Origin: Thozetella sp. PMI_491
Lineage: Eukaryota; Ascomycota; Sordariomycetes; Chaetosphaeriales; Chaetosphaeriaceae
Assembly (NCBI GenBank): GCA_021432635.1
Contig: MU270074.1
Span: 317,780-381,779 of the forward strand
Reading direction: 5' to 3'
Length of the DNA stretch: 64,000 bases
The translations under genes and the position numbers were made by a program. Below the pieces are notes generated by a model. It ran no database searches. It was not told the DNA's origin and was given only the letters and a program-made list of their open reading frames with translations. Shown one piece after another: positions 52,903 through 64,000 of this stretch (positions within the stretch are counted from its first letter, which is position 1; each line of letters opens with the position of its first letter).

Positions 52903-55900
52903 CTACTCAAGTCCCTCGCCATAACGGCGAATCTCTTCGTCCGTGAGCGCGCCCATCCACAAGCAGCGCTCGGTAATGCCCTCGATGGGCTGGAACTCGT
53001 ACAGGGTGCTGGCCTCCAGCAGTCGGAGCAGCGTCTTGATGATGCTCGCTGACGTCCTGCACCGCTCGAAGTTGACTAATGGTGCCGTGGTCGGCGAGCT
53101 TGCAATCTCACTGGGTCGCTGGGCGTTGAACAGCAGGTCGTGCGTGTAGATACCGACGAACGGGATGCACCCGCTGTCCGCAGTCGAGTTAGTGACATCG
53201 CCGCCGCCCTCCATCTCCGCCCGGAGGCTGTGAAAGTTTCGCGTCGGGCTGATGAGCGTTTCCAGCTCCTGCATCGTGCGCAGGTCGCCTGGTGGCACCA
53301 TGGCCCAGGTTTTGGACAGGCGGCTGACCTCGTTGCTTGTCAAGGCGATGGTGATCTGGCTCATGGTGGCGAAGTTGCGGTAGCGACGACAGTGGGCAGC
53401 AATGTGGATGAACTTGATGATGCATCGCGCACGCTCCTCAATCTCCTGGGTGAGGATGATCTCCGAGACGGCCCACTTGACCATGATGTTGAAGCGGGCG
53501 ATAACTACCTCAACACCGCGGGCATCAGTGTCACGGAGGAACGAGACCCAGCTTCGCGCATTGGCGCCGTTGTTCTCGGCGTTCTTCCACCGCATCTCAA
53601 TTAGCTCCCTCCAGTCGATCTCGTTCAACGCGTCCTTCTCAATCAGAGTGAACTGCTGAGCGAGGATGTCGCTATCGAAAGCAAGAATGAACGGCAAATG
53701 CACCGCGAACTTGGTGCGGTTTGCCTGGGCCGCAGGCTTCGCAACTGGGTCGGGCATATCGAGGCTTGGGGCGTTCCGGAGAGCCTCCTGCGTACCGGTC
53801 GGGTCCGAGGACGACGCAAAGGGGTAGTTGACGAACGGTGCCGCCGCGGTGGTCGGAGTGGTGTCCGGAGTCGGCAAGAACGGTTTGGCGCCGTCAAGCT
53901 GGTGCTCTTCAAGCACTGGGACTGCGATGAAGTTCTCGGGCGTCATCTGTAGGGCCTGGACAAGTGTCATGGGCGGCGATGGCGGGTTCGCGCTGTGATG
54001 CGGAGGGTCAGGGGGATTTTCGCCCAAAGGATGAACGGGAAGCCGGGAGAGAACGGTCCCTTGCTTCGGCAGCGGGAAGCCATCATCGTCTTCGTCGTCG
54101 TTCGGCATATCTGCGGAAAACTCCGAGGAAAGGTCGCTGTCCTGGTCGCTCTCGACGTCCAAGAATGAATGGTCGGTGCCTGGGCGTGGAATCTCGTCCC
54201 GGGGACTCGTTTCCCCCGGTTGTATCCTGTCCATGCTCGGCGTCTTCTTGACAAAGTCGTAGGACGGATGCTGAGAGTCTCGCGGAGTGCCAGCACCGGG
54301 CGTTGTGGCGTCATCCTCGGGCCCGTGGAGAACGGAGCGGTTAGTCCATTCGCTCGTCTCGCGCAGCTTGCTGCGGCCATCATCGGTGCCGCGCTCGAGG
54401 AGCGGTATAGACGAGTATGAGACTTCGGAACCTTCCGAGAGGAAAGACAGCGTCTCGTCGTTTTGGTTGCGACGACTTGGAACTGCAAGGAAGCTGCCGC
54501 GGCGAGGGTCATGCGCGGGGAGCGTGGGCGAAGATACAAGATTCGAATCATCAGCCACATGCACATGGCGACCCACATGGCTCCCTTCTTCGTGCAGAGG
54601 AGTCTCGTCCATGTTCTCGCTCTCTTCACTCTCGCTCGGGGTGGCCTCCCCCCGAAGTTCCGCCCTGAGGGGCGACGGCACTACAGGCTCCATAGACAGC
54701 TTGTGGTTCTTCTTCTCGAACTTGCCCTCCAGCTTTAGCAAGGCTGATTCGACGCCGCCATCGTCATCTACATCGTCTGGAATCTGGGCAAGCTTCTTTG
54801 CTTCGGCCTCGAAAGAAGGGCGCATGATCGGTTTCGATGAGTGTGTGCTGAACAAGGAGAGATTGCGCTTCGGGTGTTGCTCCGTAATCGCCCCTAGCGA
54901 GAAGGTCTCGGCCCTGTTAGAGTAGTCACTGTTTACGACGTCGACATAACCACTCGAGTCCCGCACGGGGCTGCGGATCAGCGAGCTGTGGACTGAGTCG
55001 GTGAAGGTCGTCAGGGAGCCCACTGATCGCGACCTACGCAAGACCGTCGGATCCAAGTCGCCGACATTGGTAGCGGCGCGGAGGTCACCACCGGGGATCC
55101 TCCTGAGCACGCGTAAAGGCTGGGGAACAGGTACGTCACTCATGTCTGCAACGGAACCTTCTGAGTGGGTGGTGGCATCAAAGCTCCGGATCGTTGGTTG
55201 GCGGTCGGTCCCGCTGGTAAAGGAATTGTGGCGCGGGCGTCCGGAACGATTTGAGTAGAGAGACCGGCTGGACTGGTTTCGCATGTGGCCACGGACTCCG
55301 CTGAGGGGGGGTCGGGTACGGGGACGGCGGAAGAACTCGACAGACGGGCGGCTGGTGCCTTCTGCCGGCCGTTCCGGCGCGGCCGGAGACGAGGACTGTC
55401 CTAGAGTATCCAGATCGGGGACAAATGGTGGCAGTTGCTCCGCGCTATCCGAGACCGGTACAACCTGGTTCAGGATATAGGAAGACCTCCTGGGCGTTCC
55501 TAATGATTGCCCAGGGGGGGTATTCGGCGGCGTCGGGTCGGAGACGTTATGCATGAAGGAATCGGCGAATGCTTCTACCGAGGGATTAACGACAGGAAGT
55601 GCCCCCGTCATGGCAGGGAAGTCGGGAGATAGTGCCAATGTATCATCCACGATGACAATCGACTTGCTTCCCGCGGTGATTGCGGCATCGCTCGAAGGTC
55701 GGAGAAGAGAGCTATCAGCCAGGAGCGTGTCCATGTGAGCCGCCGAGTACTCGAGCATGTCGCCGGGCACGCGCGAGCCGGCAGCCGGGGGGGATAGGTA
55801 TCCCTGGTTCTTCTCAGCCTCCGCCGCAGCCTCCTCCCGCACAGCCTTCTTAAAGTCCTCTGCGACCTCGGCGCCGAGTAAGTCAATCCGCACAGGAGGT

Positions 55901-58533
55901 CGGATGCCGTTCGGCCGAGGAGGGCGAGCCTGCGGGACGATCGCTGTCCCCGGCAAACGGTTCGTGGTCGCTCCCCTGGGCCCGAGCGGAGAAATGTTGA
56001 TAAAGTTGCCATGAGTCGGCGACATTCCCTGGCCCCTGGTACTCAATGCGCGCCTTACGCTGCCCAACAGCTTCCTCATTCCCTGCCCTGACATGGCGGA
56101 TGCTACCAACTTCTCCTTCTCGGCTTCGGTCGGCTGGGGCTGGAACACGGTGGTTTCCCTGCTTGAGCCTCCGCCAATGCTGGGCGAGACAACCTCGACG
56201 AAGGCGGGGCTGGGAGGGAACAGATTTCCACGAACTAGGCTGCCTGCGTACGGAAGGGTCAAGAAGAGCTCGTTGTTCTTGTAAAGAATCCTGTCGGTTA
56301 CTGTGGAGTGTTCCCGAAGCGAGTCAGTCAAACTTCCGTTCCGCTTGTGCGACAGCTGCGCACGAACGCGCTTGCCGCCGAGTGCCCGGGGGGTGGTTGC
56401 GACAGGATCGGCGTTTATATAGACGGAACTTGGATCGACAGGGTGAGCGGCCAAGGGGTAGGCAGGCACTCCTGGCATGAAGCGCATGTTCTTGCCCGGA
56501 AAGGAGCATGAGATGACCTCGATGCTGTTGACACTCGTCGGCGAAGCCTGACCCCGCTGCCAGCCATCGGGTTCCTTGGAGGTGTTCTCAGGTGTTCCTG
56601 GTCGGTCGCCGACGATGACCGCGTCGATGTTGCCAGCCCTGGCGACGTCGGCATAAAAGCTGGTCTCGTCGCGGACAGCCTGGGGAACCACGTAATCTAG
56701 CTGAGGCGGGCCGCCATCGGCTTTCTCCCAGAATGAGGGATCCAAACTCGGGTTACGGTGTCCAGCAATGCCGCCTGGCACTACGGGAACGTCGGGACCT
56801 AAGCTGGCATCAAACTCCGGACCATCCCAGTATTGCGCGCACACCCTCCGCCAGCACTTCTTGAGCTCGGCCAGGATCTTGAGCTGGACCTTACGTCCGT
56901 TCAAGTCTTGCGACAGCTCGTCGACTAGGTCGTTGAGAAGGTCGCAGAAGCCCATCCGCAGTGTGTAGTCAATCACAAAGTCGTCCATGAAGTAGTTGAG
57001 GATCCAATGGCGGATGGCCACGAAGGTTCGCACGCGCACGATCATGCCTGCTTCATCATTACGTTCCAGGGCCCAGCGCAGGCGCGAGATTAGCATTCGG
57101 AGGAGACTAAAGGGCTCTAAGAATGAACGGAAGGTGAGGAAGAAGTCGGACAGGAGCTCGTAGTCCAGGAAGCTTGGCGAGGTGATCTCGGCCACCAGGC
57201 GCGGAGGCGTGGCAGCGGTAACGGCGCCCGTTGCGGACGAGTACCTGACGATGGCCCGGTCGTCGCAGGCGGGCTTGAAGGTCAGCGAATCAAACATGGC
57301 CGCCTCGATGACCAGATGGGTCGACAGGTAGGTTGACCGCAGAGGGTGCAGGAGGTTGGGGGAGGTGATGCCGTCGGGGGCGCGGAAGGCGAAGGGGGGG
57401 GGGGGGTGACTTTCAGGGATGGTGATCGGAATCGGTCTTTTTATTATGTCGGGAGTCATGTCTCGCGGCGTTCGGTTCAGGACGGACGCGGTACTGGAAC
57501 GGAACTCCTCGGTTGGCGCATACGAGGAGCCGCGAATGAAAGGCGTGCCTCGTACACTAAAGCGTGGTGTTCCGAGGCGCCACGATGGAATGGAAACCTG
57601 CAGAAGCGGTGGGGTCACGGTGTCCATGTCCTCGACTGTTTTCGGCCTTTGGTCTTCACCCGGTTGGGTGATAACTATCTTGAAGCCACCCGGGTCCGAC
57701 TCCCGCGCGACGCTCGTGTCTGGTATTGTGGAATCAGACACGGCGCGCCGGTGGCCAGGTCGACTGGGCAATCGCCTTCGGAGCTCGAATCGTGCCGTGG
57801 TCGGGGTGGACGGCACGTAGCTCGGGGTCCATGTGTTATCATGCAGTTGGGTGTCATCCGGAGCCTCCTCATTGCCCTTCTCGGCCAGGGCGTCCAAGCC
57901 TGCCGTCCCCGGTGGAGTGATAGGGAACACAAAATGTGGTTGAGGATAGCGCTGGTGCGCTGGGCGAACCGTGGGCCTACCACACACGTCAACACCTGTG
58001 CCGCCACGAACGATACCCCGCGGGGAGAACACTACGCAACGGCACCTCGGACCAGCCGATGGCACCGCGACAGCGACAACGCAGGCTGCGCAGCCAGACG
58101 ACAGAACTCACCTCAAATAGATACGCCCGTTATTCCCCACATTCGCGACGGTAAACTGGCGGCCCTCGCGGCCTGCTGAGCCCCCATCCGGGGCAATGTC
58201 GAATTTGTCCTCGTCCTGGCCCAACTTCTTGGCCCGCCAGGCCGGCATACCATCCTCCTGAGACTTGCGCTCCGTCACCGGGAGCAGCGTCCTAGGCAGC
58301 GCGTCGGGCGACAACCGCAGCTTCGACTTGGCGCGCCTCACCCCCTTCGAGCCCCCGCCATCCCGCGCGAGGGTCGGGGACCGGCGCGGGCGCGCATCCT
58401 TCGCTCCCTTTCCCGGCGGCGTCGATGCCGCGGCCTTGGCCTGCTCGCGCAGAAGCTGCTCTTGCTGTCGGTATCGGTTCGAGAGGGCAGTGGACGGAGG
58501 CGTGGGAAGCGGGTTGGCCTCCATCGCATCCAT
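52903..58533 (-). CDS. LTE1: Lte1-type guanine nucleotide exchange factor
   Basis: RasGEF-domain protein of the mitotic exit/polarity pathway. Exons 58533-58112 and 57976-52903, intron 135 nt with a GTGAGT donor; 1831 residues. N-terminal basic part ends with FTVANVGNNGRIYLRPTVRP across the splice, a conserved Lte1 segment. The RasGEF N-terminal domain is at about 400-500 (RLVAEITSPSFLDYELLSDF, RSFLEPFSLLRMLISRLRWA). A long disordered middle rich in Ser/Pro and charged residues follows, then the catalytic RasGEF domain from about 1540 to the end (FDSDILAQQFTLIEKDALNE, VKWAVSEIILTQEIEERARC, IKFIHIAAHCRRYRNFATMS, WLGAL-like end LWMGALTDEEI). ATG 58533 (MDAMEANPL) is followed by a second ATG at 58524. 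The 5.07-kb second exon has no stop. In yeast the GEF activity of Lte1 is disputed; that may apply here. Confidence 0.92.
57394..57408. repeat. G-run inside LTE1 coding sequence
   Basis: A run of G (plus strand) encodes a proline stretch (HPPPPF) in LTE1 between residues of the N-terminal region. Homopolymer length may be an assembly risk, but the frame here stays open. Confidence 0.6.
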
Positions 58534-58716
58534 GTGTGGAGCTTGTTGGGTCGCCGAGCTATGAGCTCCTCGTTATGCTCGCTGCGACTCCTACGACGAG
58601 AGACATGGAGGGTTAATACGGCCGACACGGGTCTGTATATGCTTGCTTCTGGGGGAGCTGCAGTGGAAGAGGCGGTGGTGCCGTGCGATGGCGGCGGGGT
58701 TTCGGAGGGAAGAAGC

Positions 58717-58738
58717 AAAAAAAAAAAAAAAAAAAAAA
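58717..58738. repeat. A22 homopolymer in the LTE1 promoter
   Basis: 22 consecutive A about 185 nt upstream of the LTE1 start codon (poly-T on the transcribed sense). Could be a nucleosome-excluding promoter element. Confidence 0.9.
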
Positions 58739-59624
58739 GGCAGGCGCGACACGGTGAGAAGCAAGACGCAAGAAGCAAGAAGCAAGGAAGGCGCCCGTGG
58801 GTACAGTCCGTGTGGGCGCGCACGGCGGCCAGGGAAAATGAGGTCAGGATGGCCGGGAAAGAGGGAACTCACGGGTAGCACGGAGAACGCCATAAAGGAA
58901 AAGGCGGGTTCCAATTGGCGAATCGACCAAAACACGCTATTGGGGGGGTGTGGTGTGTGGTTCAGGACCAGCTCATGTGTGGCCCAAAGGCGACAACAAT
59001 AGAGCAATGAGCGGACAGACCGAGGAGACCAGAGAAGAGGTCCGTTCAGCGCATCGTCACGAGGCGAGTAGTCTCCTCTGCTTGGTGGTTGAGGTCAGAT
59101 CGCCGGGGCGAGGAAGAAGGAAAGAACAGGCATATGCATGGTGCGTGTGTGTGTGTGTGCGCGGGTGTGGGTGGTGTGCGCTTTTGCTTGCTGGGCCTGG
59201 TTCTGGCCTGGCTGTGGCCCGCCCCCCCCGTCCTCTCTTCCCTTCTCCCCTCGGGCCCGTGGGAAATTTGCCAGGCGGGACCTTGGGCTCCTAGAGAGCT
59301 GGCCAACCTAGAGGGCTTGGCCGGTGGGCTCCCCTGTCCTTCCCAGCTTGCCAGGTAAGCCAGGCTCTGCCAAAGCTAAGGACCGGGGGGGGTCAGCTAA
59401 TTTTCTGTGGCTGGCCTGGTCCAGGGATGGGCGCAACGACCCCCCGGCCGTTAGCTCATAATAACGGATAGCGCCGCGGATTACTTGCCGCGCCTTGGGG
59501 TCCCCTCCACCACCCCTCTCATTGTCTTTGACCCAGCCCGTTCCCTACCCCACTTATGTCCACTATTATAGTGCCTAGTTTGTCTGAGTACCTCTGCCTA
59601 CACCCGAGAGCGCTGCTATCTCCA

Positions 59625-59700
59625 GGTACATACCTACTTAATTACCTACCTACCTTTGTCTTGATGGTACAGTAGCACACTAGGTACCTTACCTACCCCT
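59625..59700. repeat. Cluster of TACCTACC/TAGGTAC-like short repeats
   Basis: GTACATACCTACTTAATTAC, TACCTACCTACC and TAGGTACCTTACCTACC occur within 75 nt; a similar GTACCTAC group lies at 59991-60030. Such motifs are common in intergenic DNA of Sordariomycetes; function unknown. Confidence 0.6.
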
Positions 59701-62700
59701 CCAAGGGAGCCTCGACGCATAACCTAAGCTGCCTCTTATTGCGTTTTGGCTGTGGACGCTCCCATTCCCGTGCCTCTTCCCTCTGTTACCCCTTTGGGTG
59801 GGGAGGGTGGCATCATGATGACGGGGCGCATCTGAGGGAAGAAAGGAGGAGAAGGGGGGGGAGGAGGAGGGAAGGAGAGAAGCAAGATGAAAGGGGTGGC
59901 CGATGACGAAGAGCTGAACGGTGGGCGTAGCAAGTACATACAGCACCACTGAGGCGCTGTGGACGCTGCGGGCTCGACCAGGCAATCGAAGTGTACCTGC
60001 TGTATGTACCTACCTGACCGACTGTATGTACCCGCGCGCACGGTTCGGTCCTGTTTAGTGCTTCCTATGGGCGGGGGCCAGATGGGGCGGGCGGGGCGGT
60101 TGGGCCTATCAGGGGAGAGCTTTCGCCATGGGCCAGTTGGCGACGGCATCTGGCCATTCCGTTACCACCCGGCATGCTCAAGATTACGGAGTCCTGTGCT
60201 GTGGGCCGTCCAAAGGAGCCAAGGGGCCCCGCAAGCGTTGGCAGGCAAGGCAGGCAAAGCATTTTGGCATGGTTGGCAGGCAAGCAAGGTTAGGAACCGT
60301 ACGGAGCAACTAGTAGGTAAGGCCCCGCGTCGCCACAGTCGCCCGCCATTCGCTGTCGCTTCGTTCATGCGGACAATGCCTTGGTCTTTCCGACAGAAGG
60401 CGCCAGAGGGCGGGCGGCCGATCACGAACTTTCTAGCTTCGTTCGTTATGGCCGACCAGGCCTCTCTCCCGCCTCACCTCGGAAGAACACACGGCAGCGC
60501 GGCAGGAGTTTGGTACGGCAGCCCCCTCTCCCTCCTTGAGCGTCCCCCCTGGGTCGGGCACCAACGGAAAAAGGGGTGGTGGTGGGTGGCTGGCAGGATC
60601 TCCCATGCTTGTCCCTAGTAGTAGTGCAACCGTGGAGCAACCGATTCACTGGGGGCTTCTTGACATCATTTGTCTGGGTCTTCATTTCCCAGCAGTTCGT
60701 TCCCCCCTTGCCAACCTATCCCGGATCTCGCTCCGTAGAAGCCATCTCCTGCACGGAACTCTGCGCGATCTGATGGGTTCGAACTGTTCGGCAAGCAAGC
60801 ACCCAAGAACGATTCCAAAAAGCCCTCAGGGCCATGCTTGGCCAAAGGGACTACATGCGGCGTCCGAATTAGAAAGTAAAGATTTAAATAAGTATAAAAA
60901 AAAACAATAAAAATAAGCACATAATTCCTATCCCGCATTGGTTGGGGCCCTTGCCCGCTCACACACACATCGACAAGTTAGCGGCCGCAAGGACAGTCTG
61001 GATTCCGGCGGCTCGGGGTGCGCTGAAAACGGGCTGCGCTGGAAACGGCAGGAAGCATGCCGCTGGCTTCTCCGGGCGACGCGGGTCTCGCGAAGCTCCA
61101 TCTCGTGTCCCGCCGTCACAAACCCCTTCCGCCCCTCCCCAGTTCATTCGCTTCCCACCACACGGCATCGCTAGAGGTGTCAAAAATTCCCCGTGCCTAT
61201 TTTGAAGCCTCAATCCCGGTTGATATCCAGGCTGCCCACTCCAGCCTGGGTGCTTGATTGACAAGGATTTCCTGGACGAGGCCCTGCACCTTTCCCATTA
61301 ACCCATGAAATATGGAACGGCAGTGGCCTTCACCGGGGCGACACCATCAAGCGAGCTCTGCCGGCCGTGTCCCTACCCTTGCAGTACGGAGTTCGAGAGG
61401 GCGGCCGACAAAACCTGGAGGGCGACGTGCTTCTCTTGTTTTGTGAGCCGTAGCCGCGCTCCGACCCTGCTTCCATCCTCCTCGCTAGGCGTTATGCCTC
61501 CACCCCACGTGGATGGCGCGCGGCTGGTTGTCGTCGTCGTCGAAAACGTCTTAAAAGAGGGGGTGGGAGCGGCCGGCCTTGACTCCAGCCACCAGAGCTG
61601 CCTCGCCAGGGCTTGCGTGCAGGAAAGGATGCACTCTGACTCCCGCAGCACGACCGCATCGACGGCCGTGTTGCCTACATTGCCCAATCAGGTGGCCCAA
61701 TTCTCCCTCTAGTCCGTCCATGCAGACCGTGATCACGATCACACAGCGTCGCATGCTTAAGAGCGTCGTACGGTACTCCGTAACTTCAGGCCTTAACTGC
61801 CATCATAATGGCTTAAGAGATCTCTGCTATCGGGGACTAACGTTTACCGAGCTCAACCTACTGCAAGAACTGCTCCTCCAAACGGTGAGGACTTGAGAGC
61901 CATGTTGGCGAGTTCTTCACCGCCACCTCCAGGCGACAAAAATGCCCGATTTACTCATGCGTACGTTCGTGGGGACCAGTCCTAAATCCGCGCGGCTAGC
62001 GATGTACGGCTTAGCGACGGGAGGGCTCGCAGCCCACGCCACGTGCTGGAGGAGACCAGAGACCCAAGGCGAAGGACTAGAGAGAATGACCCAATCCAAC
62101 CGCGACTATCCTTACTCTTCTCGTCGAGAGGTACATACATGCCGTAGCAGCAGAGCATCTGCCGTGATGCCTCGTTCCGTCCATAGGGCGCCTTCGGCGG
62201 GTAGAAGTCGCCTTCGCTTGCCCATCGCGAGGACCGTAGCGGCGTGAGCCATCCACTCGGCTCCCTCCTTGCCTTCTCTCACCTCTCGATGACGCTCCGC
62301 CCGCCGTTGAGCGGCGCGCCAACGTTGATCGACACTTTGTCGAAAGACTCCCCGCTTAGGGATCCGACGGTCAAGGATCTTTCCTCCACATTTCGACCGC
62401 CCAAGCGCCGGTCATCGTACTTTTCAATCAAACCACACGTCCCGGTCCTTTGTCCTTCAGACCACTGGAGGCCATCTCGGGGGGGGGAAGGCCAGCGATC
62501 AGATATCGAAAGCTAGTTTGGTAATCCCGAGTCGCTTTCTCAAAGCTCTAGGCCAGGCGAGAAAGCAGTCAATTACCCCTCACCCACCTTGGGAATTTGA
62601 GGCCCAGGTGCATGATGCGATCAGGGTCCCCCCTCCAATGGAGATGCAAATGGAGCTGGGTCACACGCTTTTGTACATGCAGTCCCCGCTGCGACCCGTG

Positions 62701-63464
62701 CCTGGGTTCAAAGAGAGCTTCGAGACATGACTGCCCCCGTTCCTGCTCGCCGGGCTCCCAAGAGCCCGTCCAATTCTCGACCGCAATCACACGCAGGAGC
62801 ACTGCAATAATACTCTAAGTGCTTCTTGTCTTCTCCACCTCCAGCACCCCCTTCCTGCTGCTAGGGCAAGTCACGCGTCCTCCTTAATCAATCATCGCGA
62901 CCGGGGCCGGAAATTGGCCCAAGTGCTCGGGTTGTTATGCGCACGCGTCCAACCGCCAGCGCACGGTGCGCCAGTTGACTGCATTGTCTGCCGTGGCTTG
63001 CACCCAAAATTACGCGCAACATGGGGGCGTGACCTGGCGTCCATCGCCGAGCAGAGCCCGAGTTGTTTGTGTGCCGACATGAATATAGAAGCAGATCGGC
63101 GAGGCGCCATTTTGGGTGCGTCGCACTGGATCTTTTGGGAAGTCTCAGTCGACTGGCGCTCTCTCGAGGTGCAGCATGACTCTCCACTAAGTAAGGGGAG
63201 GGAGAGGCTGTTGTCTCCGCTGCTAGCGATGACTATAGCTATAGTGGCTGGCTTCGTGGGACAACAGGCGATCGAGCGAGCCGGAAGCTGTCCCGGGGAC
63301 GGCGTACCAAAGTCCGGGCTGCCCTCCACGAGGAGTTGGCTACCGCTTTCGGCGTCTTTGTGGGGTGGCATCCTGCTTCTTTGTACCCATTTTGCGTGCA
63401 AGCTTAGCTCTTTGCCCCTCCCCTGTCCTCCCTGCCATTGCACACCAAAAGCCCGCCCAGGGAG

Positions 63465-63499
63465 CTACTCCGTAGAGCTGCTGCTGTAGTACGGAGTAG
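63465..63499. repeat. Perfect 10-bp inverted repeat, CTACTCCGTA ... TACGGAGTAG
   Basis: Arms at 63465-63474 and 63490-63499 are exact reverse complements with a 15-nt spacer. The inner 9-mer TACGGAGTA or its complement recurs exactly at 18616-18624 and 61774-61782. Confidence 0.9.
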
Positions 63500-64000
63500 T
63501 CCTCCGTCGAGCTACGAGCTGCAGAAGTGCACACCACCGACAGGGATAGGCGATCGAGCTCGTCCCTCGGCCGAGTCCGGGTGGGGGGTTATGAGGCAGG
63601 CAAACAAGCTCACGCCCGGCGGTGCGCCACCTTGCTCGTGTAACCGACCGCGTCCTCCCACGTTGCTAATGTAGGCGACGGCGCCAGTGTCACACCGCTC
63701 TGAAGCTACCGCGCGCCGTCTCGCCGCTCCTTTGGGCGAGGCCGTAGCCCACGAGGCGCTTCGATACCGGGCGGCAGCGGGAGCCCTAGAACCGCGGCAG
63801 GGGCCAGCCTCCGCGTCCCAACGACGCGGGAGCATTGGCTCGTGCTTGACGAAGGATTTTGCCTTCTTACTACCAACGCGCTTGTCGGCACGCAAGCAGC
63901 GGACGGGGGGGGGACAACGATGCTGCGTAACTATGGACGGGGATGCAGCTCCTCCGGTGATAGACCGCGACACCCAGGTTGGGGGTCGCAACTGGCTGTT

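Larger units (their letters stand above)
58534..64000. other. 5.5-kb region with no convincing gene
   Basis: Upstream of LTE1 to the window end. Frames of 100-190 codons (for example 62892-63443 minus, 62914-63489 plus, 63512-63991 minus) overlap one another and show no family resemblance, no hydrophobic-core pattern and no splice chain. Landmarks: GTACCTAC/TAGGTA-rich stretches at 59625-59700 and 59991-60030, and TACGGAGTA motifs at 60185, 61385, 61774, 63466 and 63490. The next gene may start beyond the window. Confidence 0.5.

Noticed and set aside
57346-58179. 277-codon plus-strand frame
   Set aside because: Antisense to the first part of LTE1 and its intron; no coherent protein pattern.
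62892-63489. Overlapping 183- and 191-codon frames near the window end
   Set aside because: Same reason: mutual shadows without any recognisable domain.

Overview
The window looks like nuclear DNA from a filamentous ascomycete (Pezizomycotina, probably Sordariomycetes). The evidence is short spliceosomal introns with GTAAGT/GTATGT donors and CTAAC/CTGAC branch points, moderately high GC, an AbaA-type TEA factor, and fungus-specific orthologues such as Mrd1 and Lte1. The class is an inference; no species is claimed. There are no tRNA or rRNA genes, CRISPR arrays or recognisable transposable elements that I can support.

Layout. 1-1945 (-): abaA, conidiation regulator, cut by the window edge. 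2943-5661 (-): MRD1, pre-rRNA processing. 6482-7475 (+): dynein light chain LC8 in seven small exons. 9701-12301 (-): an ELL-like Pol II elongation factor. 12302-23250: almost 11 kb with no convincing gene. 23251-30000: an unrecognised helical protein, an EFM2-like elongation-factor methyltransferase, and a second unrecognised protein inside an AT-richer stretch. 30460-32754 (-): a DHA1 MFS transporter. 34435-38533: prefoldin subunit 4 (-), a CENP-W histone-fold protein (+), and a YAG7/caprin-like RGG protein (+). 39260-50830: an O6-alkylguanine transferase, a Hub1 protein with a long RS/RD extension, NOP58, VMA6, mitochondrial uS15m, ribosomal RPS0 (uS2), and an F-box protein. 52903-58533 (-): LTE1 RasGEF. 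58534-64000: a second long stretch without a convincing gene.

Most genes are conserved housekeeping genes. Ribosome production recurs (MRD1, NOP58, RPS0, uS15m, and EFM2 for the elongation factor), but the genes are on both strands with their own promoters, so I read this as ordinary mixing and not as a functional cluster. Exon boundaries were worked out by hand from splice signals, reading frame and family similarity, and the exon lengths were checked to keep frame.

I did not find a clear new system. The items most worth checking are paired AbaA sites upstream of abaA, a stop-free 93-nt intron inside the TEA domain, micro-exons in LC8 and in the MFS gene (one of 12 nt), a GC-AG intron in CENP-W, the unusual Hub1 protein, and the two long gene-free regions, which carry a recurrent TACGGAGTA palindromic motif.
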